Made by a program: the position numbers and the translations under genes
Part shown: piece after piece, positions 14,062 to 14,085 of the stretch
Position numbering within the stretch: position 1 is the first letter of the stretch
How the letters are laid out: every line of letters begins with the position of its first letter
From: Saprospiraceae bacterium UBA7328
GTDB lineage: Bacteria; Bacteroidota; Bacteroidia; Chitinophagales; Saprospiraceae
Assembly: GCA_002471345.1 (NCBI GenBank)
Contig: DKPS01000179.1
Coordinates: 1-14,085, forward strand
Direction: 5' to 3'
DNA length: 14,085 nt
Notes under the pieces: model-generated
Database searches by the model: none
The model's input: only the letters and a program-made list of their open reading frames with translations
What the model was told of the DNA's origin: nothing

Positions 14062-14085
14062 GCACCCCTGATAAGGGTGAGGTCG
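14062..14085 (+). tRNA. Displaced tRNA-Ile(GAT) fragment from the anticodon arm on (attR side), partial
   Basis: The anticodon stem CACCC (14063-14067), loop CTGATAA with anticodon GAT (14070-14072), stem GGGTG (14075-14079), variable region AGGTC, and the first T-stem base G are present. The bases before 14062 do not look like a tRNA D-arm, so the copy lacks its 5' half and is not a working gene. Three bases beyond the window it should join the sequence seen at 1-24. This is the expected displaced 3' end left by integration into tRNA-Ile. Confidence 0.88.

Noticed and set aside
1..14085. CRISPR array, prophage or transposon
   Set aside because: No regularly spaced repeats of CRISPR length, no phage structural or lysis genes, no transposase and no terminal inverted repeats.

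Overview
The window is almost exactly one complete genomic island. It starts inside the T-arm of a tRNA-Ile(GAT) gene (base 1 is tRNA position 53) and ends inside a second, 5'-truncated copy of the same tRNA (base 14085 is about position 49). A typical tRNA-integrated element has this layout: the intact tRNA on one side and its displaced 3' half on the other. No integrase, transposase, replication or phage structural gene is visible in between, so the element looks non-autonomous: cargo moved in trans, or an integrase lying in a neighbouring element. Paired 9-bp repeats (AGTGCTATA, 12-bp period) sit just inside both ends in the same orientation and are good candidates for recombinase or excisionase binding sites. 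The DNA is clearly AT-rich. The tRNA-Ile bases match the gammaproteobacterial type, so an AT-rich gammaproteobacterium is my best guess, with low confidence. TGA is used as a stop, and many starts lack a clear Shine-Dalgarno.

Left block (219-5441): a restriction-type defence locus. A rightward set holds a 160-aa accessory protein, a C5-cytosine DNA methyltransferase and a 180-aa PD-(D/E)XK endonuclease whose catalytic acid appears swapped (PD, SxK, then E 13 residues later, as in the SsoII/Ecl18kI/NgoMIV/Cfr10I group). Converging on it is a leftward pair: a Z1-domain ATPase (639 aa) and a 252-aa HNH endonuclease with a SAM-like N-terminus. A 157-aa protein diverges from the Z1 gene across only 18 bp. 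It reads as a type II R-M module merged with a Z1/HNH module.

Middle block (5447-10610): a regulated two-gene operon. A WYL-domain winged-helix regulator overlaps by 4 nt a 1108-aa fusion of RecB/Cas4-like nuclease (TM0106 type), DEDD-like exonuclease and SF1 (Dna2/Upf1-like) helicase. A 17-bp inverted repeat, GCGTC-N7-GACGT, occurs three times: over the -10 box of the WYL gene, behind the helicase gene and before the downstream genes, and (in reverse orientation) before a divergent small membrane-protein gene. This looks like the operator set of the WYL protein and defines a putative regulon; it is the most interesting signal in the window. A 5777-6270 gap holds inverted repeats, the operators and one possible 62-aa gene.

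Right block (10629-13938): unrecognised cargo. It contains an acidic 119-aa protein, two small secreted proteins that seem distantly related (each with two Cys in similar places), a two-TM protein, a small possible zinc protein, a 154-aa protein, and last an endonuclease/exonuclease/phosphatase-family nuclease with all its catalytic motifs.

Together this is a defence island: one R-M/Z1 system, one WYL-controlled nuclease-helicase system that may be undescribed, and several unknown genes that may belong to the second system.
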